Assembly: GCA_036346405.1 (NCBI GenBank) | Contig: CM070550.1 | Location: 16,774,115-16,838,114, forward strand | Direction of reading: 5' to 3' | Origin: Phyllostachys edulis | Taxonomy: Eukaryota; Streptophyta; Magnoliopsida; Poales; Poaceae | Length of the DNA stretch: 64,000 nucleotides | The notes under the pieces: generated by a model | What the model was told of the DNA's origin: nothing | Seen by the model: the letters and a program-made list of their open reading frames with translations, nothing else | The model's database searches: none | Made by a program: the position numbers and the translations under genes | In this document: positions 35,501-45,139 of the stretch, piece by piece | How the letters are laid out: every line of letters begins with the position of its first letter | Position numbering within the stretch: position 1 is the first letter of the stretch

Positions 35501-38500
35501 CTCAATATACTTGGATCTATTTTATGAAACATCTCTTTATCAGTCTTTGGCTAGGATGGTTCATACTCAGTTCTCTTCCTCCATTCGTGTTTTTCATTCT
35601 GACTTTGGGGAAGAGTATCTTTCATCAGCTTTTCGTCAGTTTCTTTCTTTCTTTCTTCTGAGTATACTCTTCCTCAGCTCTTGTATCCTAGTGCGCATGC
35701 TCAGAATGGTGTTGCTGAGCGCAAGCATCGTCACATCATTGAGACTACTCATACTCTTCTCATTTCCTCCTTTGTTCCCTCACTTCAGAGGGGGGGGGGA
35801 GCGGTCCCTACGACAGTCTATCTCATCAAACGTTAACCTTCTTTCAAGCCTCAGGGCAAGTGTCTTGGTGAGGTCTTGTTTGGAGCATCTGCTCGCTATG
35901 CTCATCTTTGTGTCTATGGTTATGTTTGTTATGTCCTTCTAGCACCTCGTAAGGGCACAAAGCTAAGTGCTCAATCGGTTCTGTGTATCTTCCTAGGTTA
36001 TAATCCTGAGCATAAGGGGATCCTTCATCACGTCGTATTCGTGATGTGACCTTTGATGAAGGTCGACCCTTCTTTTATCACTCTTCTACACTTCACACTT
36101 CTTCATCTTCCACAGATTCCATCTCTTTTTTATGTCTACCTCTTATTCCATCACCAGACTTGCCTTCTTCGGATACATTTTCTCCACTAGTTTCACCTTC
36201 TAGTGTGTCTCCTTCACCAACTCCACTAGTTTCTGACACTTCCACTTTTCTCTTTCATTATAGTCGCCGACAGAGAGTTCCTTCTGACCCTCAGTCCTCC
36301 TCTCCTCCACTTGACCCTTCGAACAGTACCACGAACTCTAACAACCGTTCTACTACATCACGGCCCTACGTGATCGTTCTTCTATTCAAGCACCAAAGGG
36401 ATGGGGGTTTTCTTGTGCAGATGCGGTATCTGAGCCGAGTATCTGTCAGGAGGCAGTCAGTATACCTGAGTGACAGTTGGATTATGGTCGAGATTATGAT
36501 AGGACTTTTGCTCCAGTTGCTCAAATAACTACAATCCGTACTCTCATTGTTGTTGCAGCGGTACGCTTATGCACTATATCTCAGATGGATGTCAAGAATG
36601 TCTTTCTTCATAGTGATCTACATGAGGTCAATATGCAGCTACCTTAGGTGTTGAGGCTCCTACAAGCTACGTTTGTCGTCTTATGCGTGCTCTATATAGT
36701 CTCAAGCAGGCTCCTCATGCTTGGTTTGAGCATTTCAGTTCTGTGATTTGAGTTGCTGGTTTCACTCCAAGTGGGCATGTGCCTTGTTTATTCACACTTC
36801 TCAGCAGGGTCGTACTTTACTTCTGCTATATGTAGATGATATGCTGACCACAGGAGATGACATGGACTGTGTAGCTTTTGTCAAGAAGAAATTGAGTGAA
36901 CAGTTCATGATGTCAGATTTGGGACCATTGAACTATTTTTTGGGGATTGAGATTCATTTTGATGGTGATGGCTACTAACTCTCTTAGCATTGCTACGTTC
37001 AAAAAGAAATTGAGTGAACAATTTATGATGTCAGATTTGGGACCATTCAGCTATTTTCTAGGGATTGAGGTCCATTCTGATAGTTATGGCTACTACCTCT
37101 TTCAGCATCGCTACGTTCAGGATCTGCTTGCTCGCACTAGTATGATTGATACTCGCAATGCTGCCACACTCATGGAACTCCACTTGCAGCTTCATCCTAC
37201 AGACGGTGTACCACTAATAGATCTTTCCCGCTATCGCCAGCTCGTTGGGAGCACAGATCTTTCCCGCTATCGTCAGCTCGTTGGGAGCCTTGTTTATCTC
37301 ACTGTCATCAGGCCAGACATTGTTCATGTTGTTCATGTGCTCAGCCAATTTGTCAGTGCTCCCACCTCAGTCCACTATGGTCATATTCTTCGTGTGCTAA
37401 GATACTTGAGAGGGACTACGTCCAGACGTCTGTTCTATGCTAGTTCAAGCCAGCTCCAGCTCCACGCTTACTCTGACTCCACTTGGGCGAGTGATCCTGT
37501 TGATCGTCGATCTATCACTAGCTACTGTATTTCTCTTGGTGCTTCGCTCATTGCCTGGAAATCCAAGAAGCAGATTGCGGTATCACGCTCTAGTGCAAAG
37601 ATTGTTTGCCTTCGATGGCTTTTGGATGATCTTGGTGTTCTTGGTGATAATCCTGCACCTTTGTTTTGTGACAATACAAGTATCATTCAGATTGCTAGTG
37701 ATCTAGTCAAGCATGAGTTGACAAAGCAAATTGGTGTTGATACATCATTCACAAAGTCTCATTGTCCGCAGTCGACCATCGACCTCCAGTGTGTACCCTC
37801 AGAGTTTCAAGTTACAGATTTCTTCACTAAGGCTCGTACTCGAGAACAACACCGGCTTCGTCTACTCAAACTCAAACTCAGTGCCTCAGATCCTCCTGGT
37901 CCACATTGAGTTTGAAGAGGGTGTTAAGTGTGTATGTGTATGGAATATAATCTAGTGTCTTGGCCCATGTAAGCCCATGAGGCCCATCAACCTCAAGTGT
38001 ATATATATCTCCTCAATAATCGATAAGATGCACGGTTATGAATAGCAAAATCCTCTCCAAAATCTGACAGAAGGAAGAGCAAATATGTAGCTACCCCAAG
38101 CTGCTCCAATCATCTCATCAAATGAAGAAAGAAAAGCTTTGACAAAATGAAAGATTTTGGTCATCTCAAGCTATATCTTTGAAATTCTATGGACATATAC
38201 TGGTGTGGACTGTGGAGGCCTTTTTTCAGAATTAGAAGTTTGATCTCCAAAACAATAGTGCCAACCGACCTTTTGTATGATCTCAAGCTATATCTTTGAA
38301 ATTTAGGGAACATGTGTACCAAATAAATGAAAATGGCTCAACTAGGATGCTGAAGTGAAGGGTTGTTGGATTCAGTTGCGGAGAAAGGCATCAGACTGCA
38401 GACCATGGATCCACCCAAAATAAAAGGAATGATCACTACAATCTTCATTGAGAGACAGAGGCTTTGATCCTCAACCAACATCAAGAAGCGACAAACAGAA

Positions 38501-41500
38501 TAATAGTGATATAATATACCATGAGTTTTACTACTTCCGGTTCAAATTACCTCCCGTTTTAGTATAACAGATTTTGTTGTGCAAATACTTGTTATTTGAC
38601 ATTTCCTAACTGGTTTCTTCCTAAGATGCCATCCACACCAACTACCTCAGTTGTTGGTTGTTCCCAACACATTGGACAGATGGGCATATGACCATTTAGT
38701 AATGAGGGCAGACATGTCATGTATTTTTACATTAAATAATCACCTCTGTTTGTATTCTGGGAGCTAAAAGCCTAAAACAACAAGTATTTTGGACAGCGCA
38801 TGATTATTCATGATCCAACAACATCTGATGGTTTGATGGTACAATTGCATAAGATTTGAACTCAACTTACTTTGAAAACAAAGCATGTGCAAGTTCAATG
38901 AGACGGCCTTCTGAATCAGGAAATATTATGAGATAAGCACGGAATGTCTTCGAAATATCGCCAATTGAAGCCTAAAAAAAATTGTAAAAGAGAGTATTAG
39001 ATGATTAATTGTTATGGTAGTTGGAAAAGAGGATCGTAAAGTGAGTGTTGCAAGCAAGCTAGATTTACAGCGTGAACAATACTGCATGCCACAAATTGTT
39101 CATACTAGGTCGCAACACAGGACACACAAGCTGTGCTACTCCCAATTTTTGCAATTTTCACTCGATATAAAATGGAAGTTTTTTGTTCGTTCTAATATTT
39201 GATTTCTGGTATATACCTGTGTGGGCTTGTTCTGGAAATTTAAGAGGCAATCTTCTAACTTCTCGAGTAGGTTTGATTTTAGGTTGTCCACCTGTTGAGA
39301 GGTAGAAAATAAATTAGTAAGACGGGATTTACAGATCAAAAGGAAAATATATGCAAACAGTATTAGCTTTTTCATCGGTACAACATGAGCACAAGCTCTG
39401 ACATAATGTATTCAATATGCAAATAATAACAATGTAATTTGTCGTGATTATTATTAGTATGCTTCACGAAAAGATAGAGAGGTCATGAGATTGCATCGTA
39501 TTATTTTCGTTCATTCATATTCGCATAATTCCTAACAAGTTCTAGAAACAGTGATTCAACATACAGACACCGCCCTGTGTGACGTACTGACAGTGCCATT
39601 GTTGAAGAGTTATGAATAGAGAAAATGATAGCTGTTACAATACTGGATAAGAATAACATTTAATAACCTATGAAATGAGAAGTTGAATACTATTGAGAAA
39701 AAACAAGCCAACATCATTTGCATAAGGAAATTGTTTTCTGGAGTGACCAGGCCATTTTTACTAATATTGATCTCTGACTAACAGGTCATATTTACCTGTG
39801 CACCAAATAAATTGTCTGCTCTGCCTAGATATAGTAAGAAAAAGTTCAGAATCAACAATCGTAGAGTATGGAAATTTCCCCAAAGCTGTTTGACAGGGTT
39901 CTTTTGTGCGTAGAAGTACTAGGCATTATGATTACCAACCAGTTCATCATTCTACACACCCCAGATTGCTAAATAAGATGCACAAGTCCAATGCTTATTC
40001 ACGTATGGCAGTTTCATTGAAAAGATAATAGAAGTCCGTGCCTGAGGGTTAAAATAGCCATCATGATTTCGATTGAAGACAGTACTAGTAGGAACAAACT
40101 GTGTCAGAAGCAAGGGGTAACTATCGTACATGTGGAGTGTGGTTTTTGCACATATACATGTGATCCCATGCACTATCCTCACTGTTGAAGTGCTACAAGA
40201 TTTGTGCCACCATTTTGCAAAATCCTCCCTCCTCCTCCCTCCCCCTCTCTCTCTCTCTCTCTCTTCCTTCTCTCTCTCCATCCGATGGCGAGCCACGCCA
40301 AGACCAAAGACTGCCGACGCCCACCGCCGCTTGCCCGAGCCAAGATCACACTGCCGCCAGAACACAGGCCCTTGAATTCAAAAACCAGGCGTCACCAAAA
40401 AACCTCGTGGTTTCATGGGGTTTCAATGTGCGCAGGTTTGGCAAGGTTCTCAAGGGGCATGGGTTTTCCATGATGCGTTCAGTTACAAGGGCATGCGCTA
40501 CAAGGCAAGCAGCGCCTGGCGCGAGATGCTAAGTGGCGAGGCGGCGGCCAATCGAACGGAGGAGAGGGGAAAGGAGAAAGGGGGTGGGAGAGGGGCAAGG
40601 AGAAAGGGGGTGGGAGGGGGGAGGGGGGAAAGGAGGGGGATTTTGCAAAAACGTGGCACGAATCTTGAAGCACTTCAACGGCAAGGATAGTGCATGTGAT
40701 ACTATGTACTGATGTACATATGGCTTTGATGGGAAAATTTTGTTCCTGTCACTCAAAATATGTGTAAATTCGGTTCTGCCATAGGAATTTGACCATTTCA
40801 TTTTTGCCATTCTTCTGTCGGTGAACATTTCGTTTTTGTCACTCCGTTCAGTTTTTTGTCAAGTCAACGGGGTTCGACAGTTAAGAAATATGCAAAATTA
40901 TCAGAGAAAAAAATATATAATTTAAAAATACCAACAAATACAAAATAAATCAAAAAAAAATAAAAGCGCACAAAAGTTTCTTAATGTAAATTTCTCAAAA
41001 AAAATACACTAAGGAAAAATTTAGCAATGCTCCATAAAAGTTAAGGAAGATTAAAACATTTTCCTCAGTGTAATTTTTTTGAGAAAAATTATTAGTGTAT
41101 TAAAAAAACAAAATTGTTCAAAAGTTATCCTTGAATTTTTGCTATATTTTTTTGTTTTTTCTGGTGTTTTCTGTTTTCCACGTATTTCTTGACAGTCAAA
41201 CCCCATTGACTTGGACAAAGTGGCGAAAACGAAATGTGCAATGACGAAAGAATGACAACAACGAAATGGTCAAGTTTCCAATGGCAAAACCAAATTTGCA
41301 CATATTTTGAGTGGCAGGAACAAAATTTTCCCTTGATTTTTATTGTTACATGTGTTTGTATTTTGTATACTTTAGATACAGTTCTCTCACCATCCACCAC
41401 TCATCCTACAAGAGGGAAGTGTGGAGAAGTGGGAAGATGCGGAAGGAGGGGGAATTTTGAAGGTTTTTTACTTTTTGTAGCTAAGAGACGTTTGTACTAT

Positions 41501-44500
41501 AGCCATCACCATTAAGAATATCTTTTGGTTGGCATATTTAGAACGTTGAGAACTCTGTTGATCAAATACTCTACCATTTTTTGCAGCAACACCAGCAACA
41601 ACTAACAATGCACGGCATACTAAGAACTACACAAAACAAAAAAATGCATGCAAAACTGAAGAGATAGATAAAATACATACCGGAAAGTTCAGCTGTTTAA
41701 GAAGCACTACAGCTTCTGCTCTTGCTTCAATAGGTTCAGAATCTGAGTATAACATTGCCTGCAAAGTTACAGCCTTACAGGACATAAGTAAACAGTAGTA
41801 AAAAAAATCAAGATACAAGTAGAAGAGTACAATTATATAATGAACCAAAATTAGGGATGGCATCAACTGTATGCTCTATGGCAAGGGGGAAAACCCTGTG
41901 AAATCTTAGATTATCATTTGAAAAACTAATTCTGAGATACTCCATACAAATCTGAGTTAAAATGCACGCAATTACCTGAAGGTGCTGTTTAACTAAATCC
42001 ATTGCCTCCTCAGATGCTTTTTTACAGTCTTGAAAGGATGTATCACCATAGGCCTATCATACAGAATAAAGATAAATAAAAGATAATGCTAAAAAGGTGT
42101 GGAGGAAGTTTATAAGATGAGATGATAAGCTCAAACTAAACCTCAAAAATAGGTTTTGCTCCAGTAAAAAATCTGACAGCATCCGCATATGCTTTTGTCT
42201 TGATGCATTTGTTAAGCCGAGTTGGCAAATCATATATGAACTGCAACAAAATTTGATGGAAATTAACATTAACAAAAGTTATCATGTTTGTTTGTTTGTC
42301 TTATACATTTCTTCAGCGCTTAGAACTTATTGTAGTGCAAATACTCTTAATAGATATAAGAAGGATACATAGAGTAAATATTGAAAAGAGCAGTCTAGAA
42401 CAAACATCTTCATGGCATGTCTTCGTGTAACCAGAAACGAAAACTCATGGTGGTCAAGCACAAAGTGGTTTCTATGTATTTCATGTATGGTAAAATGATT
42501 TTACAAAACTTGTGAATGGTCCTTTACTCCTTTTAGGCAACCCACCAATAACATTGACAAACACACAAGTAACACAACACTCTTAAGGCCTAATGGTCCA
42601 AATACACTACAGCTGACTTCCAACCGGGATAAACCACACATGCACAGCAACTCACTTGCGCTGTTGTCCTCGCTTCACACAAAAGACAACTAAAAGTTGC
42701 TACACTTGGCACCTTGGGTTTATGTGTCATGATATATCACATTCAACTCAAAAAATAGGACTAAACCACACACATAGGCCACTTGGGCCTCCCACAACAT
42801 AGGCCAGGTTATCAATGGTAAGCAATGAAATACCACTTAGGTTTAAATAAATTATTAATGGTGGAATCTGCATACCACAATTTGTCGGTATAACCGTTAG
42901 TTCTTGAGGATAATAACACAAACAGAACAGTATAAATCGTTAGCTCTTGAGGATAATAACACAAACAGAACAGTATAAATTATTAGTACCTGAGGAAAAT
43001 AACACAAAGAGAACAGTATTTACTTGAACTTTTCGGAGCAGATTGCGTGTACGGTGTAGTTTTTCTACGCTTTCCCTTTTGTCAAAAAGAGATGTATTCA
43101 CTGTGTCACTTCTTGATTGCACTGATGTTATCTGGGGAAAAAAACAAACACGGATTGGTTCGACTATGTCCAAAAGAGTTGACAATACATCAATAACAAG
43201 GTCCAAAACAGTTGAGAATACATCAATAACAAGACAATGCATACCTTTGCAAGGAGCTGCTCCATGTTTGACTCCATTCCAACAATGTTAGTCTTCATCC
43301 TGCAGCAAAAATATAGATACATAGAGATACACATTACAGCTATAGCAAACAATAGCTACCTCAAACTCATCAACAGAAGGAAGGAGAACTGTGAGGTGTG
43401 AGCTATCACAGTCTAAGGGAGTAGCATCACCTTTTTATAGTGTCAGTTGCACTGATAAATTTGTTATAATTCTCATATACTAGCATCTGTAAGTCTGTGT
43501 CCAGGTTCTTGATCTCGGCGGCCATCTTCACATGCCTCTGTAGAAGCCCTTCCAGATTTGATTGTTGCACCTAAAAATCACACAAGGGAAGTCAGCATTC
43601 TCCTCTTAAATATCAGGACTAACTAACTACACTCTGATTTCCTGTGTCCCACTGCCCTACTTTTTCAATAATCACTAGCAATAGCAGGCTAAGTTCATCT
43701 AGAAGAACACTCAAAACCATTTCAGCTTCTTATAAAACCATTCAAAGCAACACAACACGTCAAGGAATAGTGTGAATAACTTAAGCAGTTAGAATAAGCT
43801 TCCAGTTTAATTGATATTGTTTAATGAAATGGAAACACATGCTACATTCACATACAAAATTCAACAGAATGGCTATACAAAAAGCACTCTGCTTAAGGAG
43901 TCCATGGAAGTGGTTCAATTTAAAATTTCAATTTCAGCTGACCTGGTAGAATTGCCATGATTTGTATCATCTACATAACTCTAAATATCAGTTTTCATCT
44001 CTCCAGATCCCCATCTCCTGAGGACAACTCTTCTGATAGCATAATATAGAACCAATTGCATTCAAGAATCAACTACTTGGCCTACACATCAGTACATCAC
44101 ATAACCAGTCTATAAGTATACACGCATATTACACAACCAACTCTATTACCACAACCCTGCATATGTTAACAGCAACCGCCCCTTGGGCTCAGTTGAATTC
44201 CTCCTACCAAAAATGCAACAATGCAATGTGCAACAATCAGGTTAATTCTAACCAGAGCTTAACAATTAGGAGTCATTACAGGTCACAGTCATCGTATTCA
44301 TTCAAAGTCTACCCAACATGTGCCCAGCCATAAGATCCGACCGAGACACAAGGAGCTGGATCTGACAGACCAGGGAGGAGAGGGAGTGGGGATCAGATGC
44401 GCGAACCAGGACGTCCATGTAGATGTCGCGATCGAAGGAGGTGGAGTTGATGGAGTCGAGTGGCGACGCGGAGGCGGCGCTGGGGGCGGGACGCGCAGGG

Positions 44501-44625
44501 GAGGCGGGGGCTGCGCCGGCGCCGGCGGCTGAGGGGTCGGTGTTGTAGAAGCTGGCGAGGAGGTCGCGCGTGCGCCGCGCCTTCTCGTCCAATGCCGACG
44601 GCGCAGCGCCACCGGCGATCGCCAT
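20515..44625 (-). CDS. VPS51: VPS51, GARP tethering complex subunit
   Basis: Twenty exons on the minus strand: 44625-44407, 43570-43431, 43299-43245, 43131-43024, 42240-42142, 42053-41976, 41758-41681, 39291-39217, 38971-38871, 32699-32632, 32024-31951, 30411-30312, 30132-30017, 29855-29589, 29486-29370, 28242-28171, 28061-28011, 27760-27530, 21053-20877, 20634-20515. They give 781 aa, about the length of the Arabidopsis protein. Marks include ARRTRDLLASFYNTDPS, the Vps51 N-terminal core ENYNKFISATDTIK and KLHRTRNLLRKVQ, then FVPGEICRLYRSSGEKF, and near the C-terminus FVRLQTFNRSGFQQIQLD and HERCLDPIPLEPPILDKL. With VPS52, VPS53 and VPS54 it tethers endosome-derived vesicles at the trans-Golgi. 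Exon 12 lacks a canonical AG at the homology boundary; an AG 63 nt upstream (exon from 30474) would add 21 hydrophobic residues, giving 802 aa. Introns 9 and 18 hold complete antisense copia elements. Confidence 0.94.
21054..21884. other. VPS51 intron 18, unique part
   Basis: AT-rich intron sequence between exon 19 and the hAT-like MITE. No coding signal or repeat boundary was seen. Confidence 0.6.
21893..22157. mobile_element. hAT-like MITE, 265 bp, with 8-bp target duplication
   Basis: The left end CAGGGGAGTAGCCACCAGG matches the reverse complement of the right end, CAGTGGCGAAGTCAGGATGG, as imperfect terminal inverted repeats. The pattern resembles the CAGTGGCGGAGCCAGG ends of grass hAT-type elements. 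An exact 8-bp duplication, ttttctgg, flanks it (21885-21892 and 22158-22165). No coding capacity. It lies in VPS51 intron 18. Confidence 0.85.
22179..27219 (+). mobile_element. Complete Ty1/copia element with very short LTRs, in VPS51 intron 18
   Basis: 5' LTR 22179-22285 (107 bp) starts TGTTAGATATG and ends in CA. A primer site (tggtatcagagcc, 22286-22298) matches the usual initiator-Met tRNA type. A polypurine tract (gaaggggggggag) precedes the 3' LTR 27104-27219. The 3' copy is 116 bp, longer because of an extra ggccttt unit, and its first base is G rather than T. The 5-bp duplication aacct flanks the element (22174-22178 and 27220-27224). It is antisense to VPS51 and starts 14 bp past the MITE's target duplication. 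Confidence 0.92.
22910..27086 (+). pseudogene. gag-pol of the copia element in intron 18, broken
   Basis: gag starts at ATG 22910 (VRFDGTNFREWAVHLRIHL) but meets a stop within 40 codons. Further along are the GAG-pre-integrase tail (GCKLGKQLQLPY, about 24520), an integrase core (VHSDVWGPAPF, then DDYSRYTWIYF, about 24600-24840), reverse transcriptase with YVDDMIITGDD (about 26145), and the RNase H end running to a stop at 27084-27086. Frames change several times. At about 25920 the RT jumps from HMTSVRT to MQPPPGYSVP, so the segment that normally holds the first catalytic Asp (LDVKNAFL) is deleted. It cannot encode an active enzyme. Confidence 0.88.
27225..27529. other. VPS51 intron 18 remainder
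   Basis: Short AT-rich intron sequence between the target duplication of the copia element and exon 18. Nothing else seen. Confidence 0.6.
27959..27977. repeat. (CA)n microsatellite
   Basis: About nine CA dinucleotides in VPS51 intron 17, just downstream of the exon 17 donor in gene orientation. Confidence 0.85.
28480..28995. mobile_element. Non-autonomous element with CCGGT-rich inverted ends, in VPS51 intron 15
   Basis: The left end is packed with ggtaaccgg and accggaaaaaccgg motifs (28488-28620). The right end (28955-28990) has ccggttcccaccggtttttccggg, which in reverse complement aligns with the left end. The AT-rich centre includes aaatttaaatttaaatttg. No clean target duplication could be fixed, so the outer limits are approximate and the superfamily is unknown. 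Confidence 0.5.
30851..31516. mobile_element. TIR element of about 0.67 kb in VPS51 intron 11
   Basis: The ends are ATGGTTATTAAGGCG and, as reverse complement of the right end, ATGCTTATTAAGGCA. Flanking copies of tggacttgtcca (30840-30851 and 31516-31527) form a 10-12 bp target duplication, the exact length being ambiguous by shared bases. The GC-rich interior has many aggcg and cgcctt words near the ends. ORFs of up to 233 aa on both strands look like composition artefacts. The long duplication suggests a Mutator-like origin, but this is not proven. Confidence 0.65.
32215..32350. repeat. 68-bp tandem duplication in VPS51 intron 10
   Basis: Two copies (32215-32282 and 32283-32350), each beginning ttgaagtaatacgaat and ending tatcctgaat or gatcctgaat, with about five differences. 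No coding role. Confidence 0.88.
33901..37909 (+). pseudogene. gag-pol of the copia element in intron 9, broken
   Basis: gag begins at ATG 33901 (MAKSNSFGSGSSLLITNNKL). A degenerate zinc-knuckle region lies near 34580 and a protease motif (LNSGASFHVTSDSSQ) near 34810. GAG-pre-integrase has KWHHRLGHL at about 35240. Integrase remnants (35400-35940), RT with YVDDMLTTGDD at about 36830, and RNase H ending at TGA 37907-37909 follow. The longest clean ORF (36947-37909, 320 aa) covers the RT end and RNase H. Many stops and frame changes, plus a 118-bp tandem duplication in RT, show it is inactive. Confidence 0.88.
36883..37118 (+). repeat. 118-bp tandem duplication inside the copia RT gene
   Basis: Copies at about 36883-37000 and 37001-37118 both encode KKLSEQFMMSDLGP followed by FLGIE. 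The period is not a multiple of three, so the second copy is out of frame with the first. Just downstream, a 36-bp in-frame duplication (from about 37220 and 37256) repeats DLSRYRQLVGS. Confidence 0.8.
38075..38870. other. VPS51 intron 9 remainder
   Basis: Intron sequence between the copia target duplication and exon 9. The phrase 'ctcaagctatatctttgaaattc' occurs twice with small changes (about 38165 and 38281), a weak internal duplication of about 117 bp. No gene. Confidence 0.55.
39376..40150. other. VPS51 intron 7, unique part
   Basis: AT-rich intron sequence without recognised coding or transposon signals. Confidence 0.5.
40151..40725. mobile_element. TIR element with GC-rich core, possible captured sequence
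   Basis: The left arm (about 40157-40240) and the reverse complement of the right arm (about 40625-40710) match over roughly 80 bp, including catgcactatcct, gttgaagtgct, caagatt and tttgcaaaatcc. Between the arms is a CT-rich tract (40237-40265), a GC-rich core of about 280 bp, and a purine-rich tract. The core contrasts with the surrounding AT-rich intron and might be a captured gene fragment, but I recognise no protein in it. Outer limits and target duplication are unclear. The fold-back element starts right beside it. Confidence 0.6.
40731..41332. mobile_element. Fold-back MITE, 602 bp, long inverted arms
   Basis: The left arm starts GGGAAAATTTTGTTCCTG, and the reverse complement of the right end is identical over those 18 bases. 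The two arms match well over about 170 bp, around an AT-rich centre. The 5-bp sequence ttgat flanks both sides (40726-40730 and 41333-41337). No coding capacity. It lies in VPS51 intron 7. Confidence 0.85.
42898..43026. repeat. 43-bp tandem repeat, three copies, abutting VPS51 exon 4 donor
   Basis: Three units starting near 42898, 42941 and 42984 share ttagnnc(t)tgagg, ataacacaaacagaacagtat and aaat. The third unit runs up to and overlaps the donor splice site of exon 4 (exon ends at 43024). The first two copies are nearly identical; the third has diverged. Confidence 0.82.
43620..44406. other. VPS51 intron 1
   Basis: AT-rich intron between exon 1 and exon 2; no repeats or coding signals were recognised. 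Confidence 0.55.
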
Positions 44626-44730
44626 GTCGGTGCGGCTTTCGCGTCGGGGTTTGGAGAGGAGTTTCGACGCCGCGGAGATCGAAGGTTGTAGAAGCGGATC
44701 GGATGGAGAAAGACGAGGTGTTTTTTTGGG

Positions 44731-44900
44731 GGAATAATTGAGGATTTGCCACTATTAAAGAGTGATATTTAGGATTTGTCACTCCATGTGAGGATGACAT
44801 GTAGGTCTAACATGTGGGTCCTAGACCCACATATCATCCTCACATGAGTGGCAAATTCTAAATTTCACATGAAAGTACAATGGCAAATCCTCAATTCTCC
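44731..44900. mobile_element. MITE just upstream of the VPS51 start codon, 170 bp
   Basis: Terminal inverted repeats are GGAATAATTGAGGATTTGCCA and, from the right end in reverse complement, GGAGAATTGAGGATTTGCCA. Flanking ttttttggg copies (44722-44730 and 44902-44910) look like a 9-bp duplication, as for Mutator-like elements. A second inner inverted pair (catgtgaggatgacatgt and its partner) makes nearly the whole element one hairpin. It lies 106 bp upstream of ATG 44625, in the promoter or 5' leader. Confidence 0.8.
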
Positions 44901-45139
44901 CTTTTTTGGGATGTTTTCTTTAGGCTTTTGTTTGGAAGCCCTGTCCTGCCGGTATCCCGGTCCATTCCCAGGCAAGGTAACTTCCATAGAAATAATCCGC
45001 GGGCTGCCAATTTGCACGTCTTCCTCAGGAAAAAAAACACTCGTCTCTTCGTACGGTAATTCTTCTCTCCGTCTCTACTTGCTCGACCTCGTCCTCGTCC
45101 TCATGACACTGCCATCGCTGCAATCTCACAAGGCGCAAC

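Larger units (their letters stand above)
33176..38069 (+). mobile_element. Complete Ty1/copia element with short LTRs, in VPS51 intron 9
   Basis: 5' LTR 33176-33328 (153 bp, TGTTTAGTG...CTAACA), primer site tggtatcggagcc (33329-33341), 3' LTR 37922-38069 (148 bp, TGTTAAGTG...CTGACA). The exact 5-bp duplication gaagg flanks it (33171-33175 and 38070-38074). The LTRs differ by several substitutions and small indels, so the insertion is not recent. It is antisense to VPS51. It is related in type to the intron 18 element (YVDDM..TGDD RT, short LTRs) but the LTR sequences are different. Confidence 0.93.

Noticed and set aside
40237..40265. (CT)n tract as a promoter element
   Set aside because: It lies inside a TIR transposon in an intron and pairs with the purine-rich stretch of the other arm.
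44393..44800. ORFs of 135, 104 and 93 aa overlapping VPS51 exon 1
   Set aside because: Shadow frames of the GC-rich first exon and adjacent MITE.
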